Origin: Cedecea lapagei
GTDB lineage: Bacteria > Pseudomonadota > Gammaproteobacteria > Enterobacterales > Enterobacteriaceae
Length of the DNA: 64,000 nucleotides
Direction of reading: 5' to 3'
NCBI RefSeq assembly: GCF_900635955.1
Contig: NZ_LR134201.1
Span: forward strand, 124,001-188,000
Both the position numbers and the translations under genes were made by a program. Position 1 is the stretch's first letter. Each line of letters starts with the position of its first letter. Below are positions 61,993-64,000 of the stretch, one piece after another. The notes under the pieces were generated by a model. It was not told the origin of the DNA, searched no databases, and worked only from the letters and a program-made list of their open reading frames with translations.

Positions 61993-63154
61993 GGTCCCGA
62001 TTGTACAGGTCCTGCAGACGCTGGCCGAGCAGCAGGGGGTTAACTTGTTGATCGCCCCTGGGGTAACGGGAAATCTCTCACTGCGCCTCGCTGATGTTCC
62101 CTGGGAGCAGGCTTTTGGGCAGGTGCTCAGGCTGGCGGGCCTGACCTCATCAAAAGCGGGAAACATTCTTCAGATTCAGCAGAAACAGGATCCGGCAAAG
62201 CTACGCGCTCAGCAGGAGGCTGCCCGTAAGCAACACGCGCTTGAGCAGCCCTTAATTCAGATGGTCTATACGCCACGCTATGCCGAAGTCGCCGATCTCG
62301 CGGCAGGGATAAAAGCGAGCGAAGAGAAGCTGATCGGGCCCAGGGGCAGTATCACCGTGGATAAACGCACAAACCGCCTGGTGGTTCGCGACAGCGGGCC
62401 GGCGCAAAAGCGGATTGCGTCCTGGATTGCTGACATGGATGTCGCGATGGGGCAGGTTGAGCTGTCAGCCCATATTGTCACCATCAACCAGGAGAAGCTG
62501 CGAGAGCTGGGCGTGAAGTGGAGTGCCCCGGCAGGCGATGCAGCCGCGGGGCTTTATCAAACGACGGGAGTCTCAAGCCAGTTAGCCGCCAGGGCGGGGA
62601 CCACAACCCTGGGGTTTAATATTGGCCGCATTAATGGCCGCCTGCTTGAGCTGGAGCTCAGCGCGCTTGAGCAGCAACAGCAGTTAGACATCATCGCCAG
62701 CCCGCGCCTGCTGGTGGCGCATCAGCAGGCGGCCAGCATCAAACAGGGGACCGAAATTCCCTATCAGGTTTCGAACGGCAAAAATGAAGCGTCCTCGGTG
62801 GCGTTTAAAGAGGCGGTGCTGGGCATGGAGGTTACGCCGACGATAGGGCACCACGGCACGATTCGCCTGCAGCTGCACATTAGCCAGAACATGCCCGGGC
62901 GCGCCATCCAGCATGCGGAGGGGGAGGTGCTGGCTATTGATAAGCAGGAGATTGAAACGCAGGTGGAAGTGAAAGACGGAGAGACGCTGGCGCTGGGGGG
63001 GATCTTCCAGCAGCAGAATAACCGTACCCGCGATAGCGTCCCGGTGCTTGGAAATCTTCCACTTATCGGCCAATTGTTCCGGTACGACGGGAAAAAACGC
63101 CAACGTCGGGAATTAGTTGTGTTTATTACCCCAAGGCTGGTTGCCTTGCCTTAG
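61907..63154 (+). CDS. hofQ: HofQ, secretin of the DNA-uptake system
   Basis: A 415-residue secretin (PilQ/ComE type) that would form the outer-membrane channel for DNA entry. A signal peptide (ending near PPPMTLA) precedes a secretin/TonB short N-terminal domain (VPIVQVLQTLAEQQGVNLLIAPGVTGNLSLRL), an N1-type domain, and the secretin core with VELSAHIVTINQEKLRELGVKW, LDIIASPRLLVAHQQAASIKQGTEIPY and the closing ETLALGGIFQQQ...VPVLGNLPLIGQLFR. It overlaps hofP by 86 bp. Last gene of the operon; 319 bp separate it from aroK. Confidence 0.94.
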   Translation: MIRAIVAVVLMLPPPMTLAKKSITLTLDEVPIVQVLQTLAEQQGVNLLIAPGVTGNLSLRLADVPWEQAFGQVLRLAGLTSSKAGNILQIQQKQDPAKLRAQQEAARKQHALEQPLIQMVYTPRYAEVADLAAGIKASEEKLIGPRGSITVDKRTNRLVVRDSGPAQKRIASWIADMDVAMGQVELSAHIVTINQEKLRELGVKWSAPAGDAAAGLYQTTGVSSQLAARAGTTTLGFNIGRINGRLLELELSALEQQQQLDIIASPRLLVAHQQAASIKQGTEIPYQVSNGKNEASSVAFKEAVLGMEVTPTIGHHGTIRLQLHISQNMPGRAIQHAEGEVLAIDKQEIETQVEVKDGETLALGGIFQQQNNRTRDSVPVLGNLPLIGQLFRYDGKKRQRRELVVFITPRLVALP

Positions 63155-63473
63155 CCCGTTTCCTCCTCTGCCTGCGGATTTTTCTGCCAAACAGCACCCA
63201 GGTGTTTGACGGCAGAGAGGAATTAGCTTACAAGGTGTACCGTTTCGGGAGGCAGGGTATTGAGAACCTGTGGCCGGTAAAGCTGAAGCACGCTTTTCGC
63301 CCCGAGCCAGGCGCCAGGTGATTTATTCGGTTGCCAAACCCCCTTGAGTGTTGAGATAATTTTTAGTCTGATTCTCGAACTCACGCTTATGAGGTTTCAG
63401 TTCATGTCCCGCCGCAGCTGGTTGTTACCGGGCGGGTTTATCATCAACGAATTGTCTTAGTAGTACCGAAAAA
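63155..63473 (+). promoter_or_regulatory. hofQ-aroK intergenic leader with hairpin
   Basis: 319 bp without a credible gene. CCCGCC (63408-63413) pairs with GGCGGG (63431-63436) and is followed by TTTATC, about 35 bp before aroK, which could attenuate transcription or affect the leader. Another inverted pair, CTCTGCC (63164-63170 region) with GGCAGAG, lies near the hofQ stop and may end hofQ transcription. Promoters for aroK should be here but I did not place them. Confidence 0.5.
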
Positions 63474-63995
63474 ATGGCAGAGAAACGCAATATCTTTCTG
63501 GTTGGGCCTATGGGTGCCGGCAAAAGCACTATTGGGCGTCAGTTAGCTCAGCAACTCAATATGGAATTTTTCGATTCTGATCAAGAGATTGAGAAACGTA
63601 CCGGAGCTGATGTGGGCTGGGTATTCGACGTTGAAGGCGAAGAAGGCTTCCGCGATCGCGAAGAAAAAATCATTAACGAACTCACTGAAAAACAGGGCAT
63701 TGTGCTGGCTACCGGCGGCGGTTCTGTGAAGTCTCGTGAAACCCGCAATCGTCTTTCCGCCCGTGGCGTAGTGGTCTATCTTGAGACCACCATTGAGAAG
63801 CAGCTTGCACGCACTCAGCGCGATAAAAAACGTCCGCTGCTGCAGGTTGAGACTCCACCTCGTGAAGTGCTGGAAGCGCTGGCGCACGAACGCAATCCGC
63901 TGTACGAAGAGATTGCTGATGTAACGATTCGCACCGATGATCAAAGCGCCAAAGTGGTTGCAAACCAGATTATTCATATGCTGGAAAGCAACTGA
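63474..63995 (+). CDS. aroK: Shikimate kinase I
   Basis: A 173-residue kinase phosphorylating shikimate to shikimate-3-phosphate in aromatic amino acid synthesis. Walker A GPMGAGKST lies at residues 11-19; shikimate-binding residues are in FFDSDQEIEKRTGADVGWVFDVEGEEGFRDRE and the ATGGGSV motif, and the lid arginine in RTQRDKKRPLL. Length and sequence are almost identical to E. coli AroK. In E. coli it heads the aroKB-damX-dam operon; the window ends 5 bp after its stop. Confidence 0.97.
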   Translation: MAEKRNIFLVGPMGAGKSTIGRQLAQQLNMEFFDSDQEIEKRTGADVGWVFDVEGEEGFRDREEKIINELTEKQGIVLATGGGSVKSRETRNRLSARGVVVYLETTIEKQLARTQRDKKRPLLQVETPPREVLEALAHERNPLYEEIADVTIRTDDQSAKVVANQIIHMLESN

Positions 63996-64000
63996 TTCTG

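Noticed and set aside
1..64000. CRISPR arrays, IS elements, tRNA or rRNA genes
   Set aside because: No regularly spaced direct repeats, no transposase-like frames, and no cloverleaf or rRNA sequence was recognised anywhere in the window.

Overview
This window is a chromosomal segment of a gamma-proteobacterium of the family Enterobacteriaceae. Nearly every gene has a recognisable Escherichia coli counterpart of almost the same length. The gene order is that of the E. coli 76-77 min region (ugp-ggt-gnt-asd-glg-glp-mal-feo-ompR-pck-mrcA-hof-aroK), read in the opposite orientation. It is not E. coli itself: protein sequences differ throughout, one block is inverted, some genes are missing and some are extra. 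I cannot fix the genus from sequence alone. No IS element, tRNA, rRNA or CRISPR array was seen.

Layout. Positions 1-2237 hold the end of the ugp glycerol-3-phosphate uptake operon (ugpE partial, ugpC, ugpQ). Then come yhhA, ggt (glutathione breakdown), the acetyltransferase yhhY, the Fur-regulated small RNA RyhB with its Fur box, yhhX and yhhW. Positions 7373-10388 hold gluconate use (gntR, gntK, gntU), followed by yhgN and asd. Between asd and glgB is an accessory stretch (12376-15820). It holds a 166-bp multi-hairpin element bounded by perfect 19-bp direct repeats, a two-gene operon (TonB-dependent receptor plus TupA-like oxyanion-binding protein), and a structured segment resembling phage P4-type Ash/C4 leader sequence. 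Positions 15985-25470 hold the glycogen operon glgBXCAP; glgP is interrupted by a one-base deletion. glpR-glpG-glpE and divergent glpD follow, inverted compared with E. coli K-12, then malT and the divergent malPQ with MalT boxes.

Positions 37015-39559 hold nfuA, gntX, bioH and a small YhcN-family secreted protein. feoABC (ferrous iron uptake) has a Fur box and a perfect FNR box upstream. It is followed by yhgF (Tex), greB, ompR-envZ, pckA, yhgE, the yrfG-hslR-hslO heat-shock cluster, igaA, nudE, mrcA (PBP1a), the hofMNOPQ competence/type IV-pilus-like operon and aroK.

Functional themes: the glg, mal, glp, gnt and pck genes together cover storage and use of alpha-glucans, maltodextrins, glycerol-3-phosphate and gluconate, and the entry to gluconeogenesis. 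With glgP broken, MalP (intact, a paralogue) is the only complete alpha-glucan phosphorylase in the window. RyhB and feo carry visible Fur sites. A dispersed palindrome (CCCTCTCCC...GGGAGAGGG) recurs at six gene ends. Starts were chosen by Shine-Dalgarno sequence and by match to the family's usual N-terminus, so several coding regions begin inside a longer open frame.
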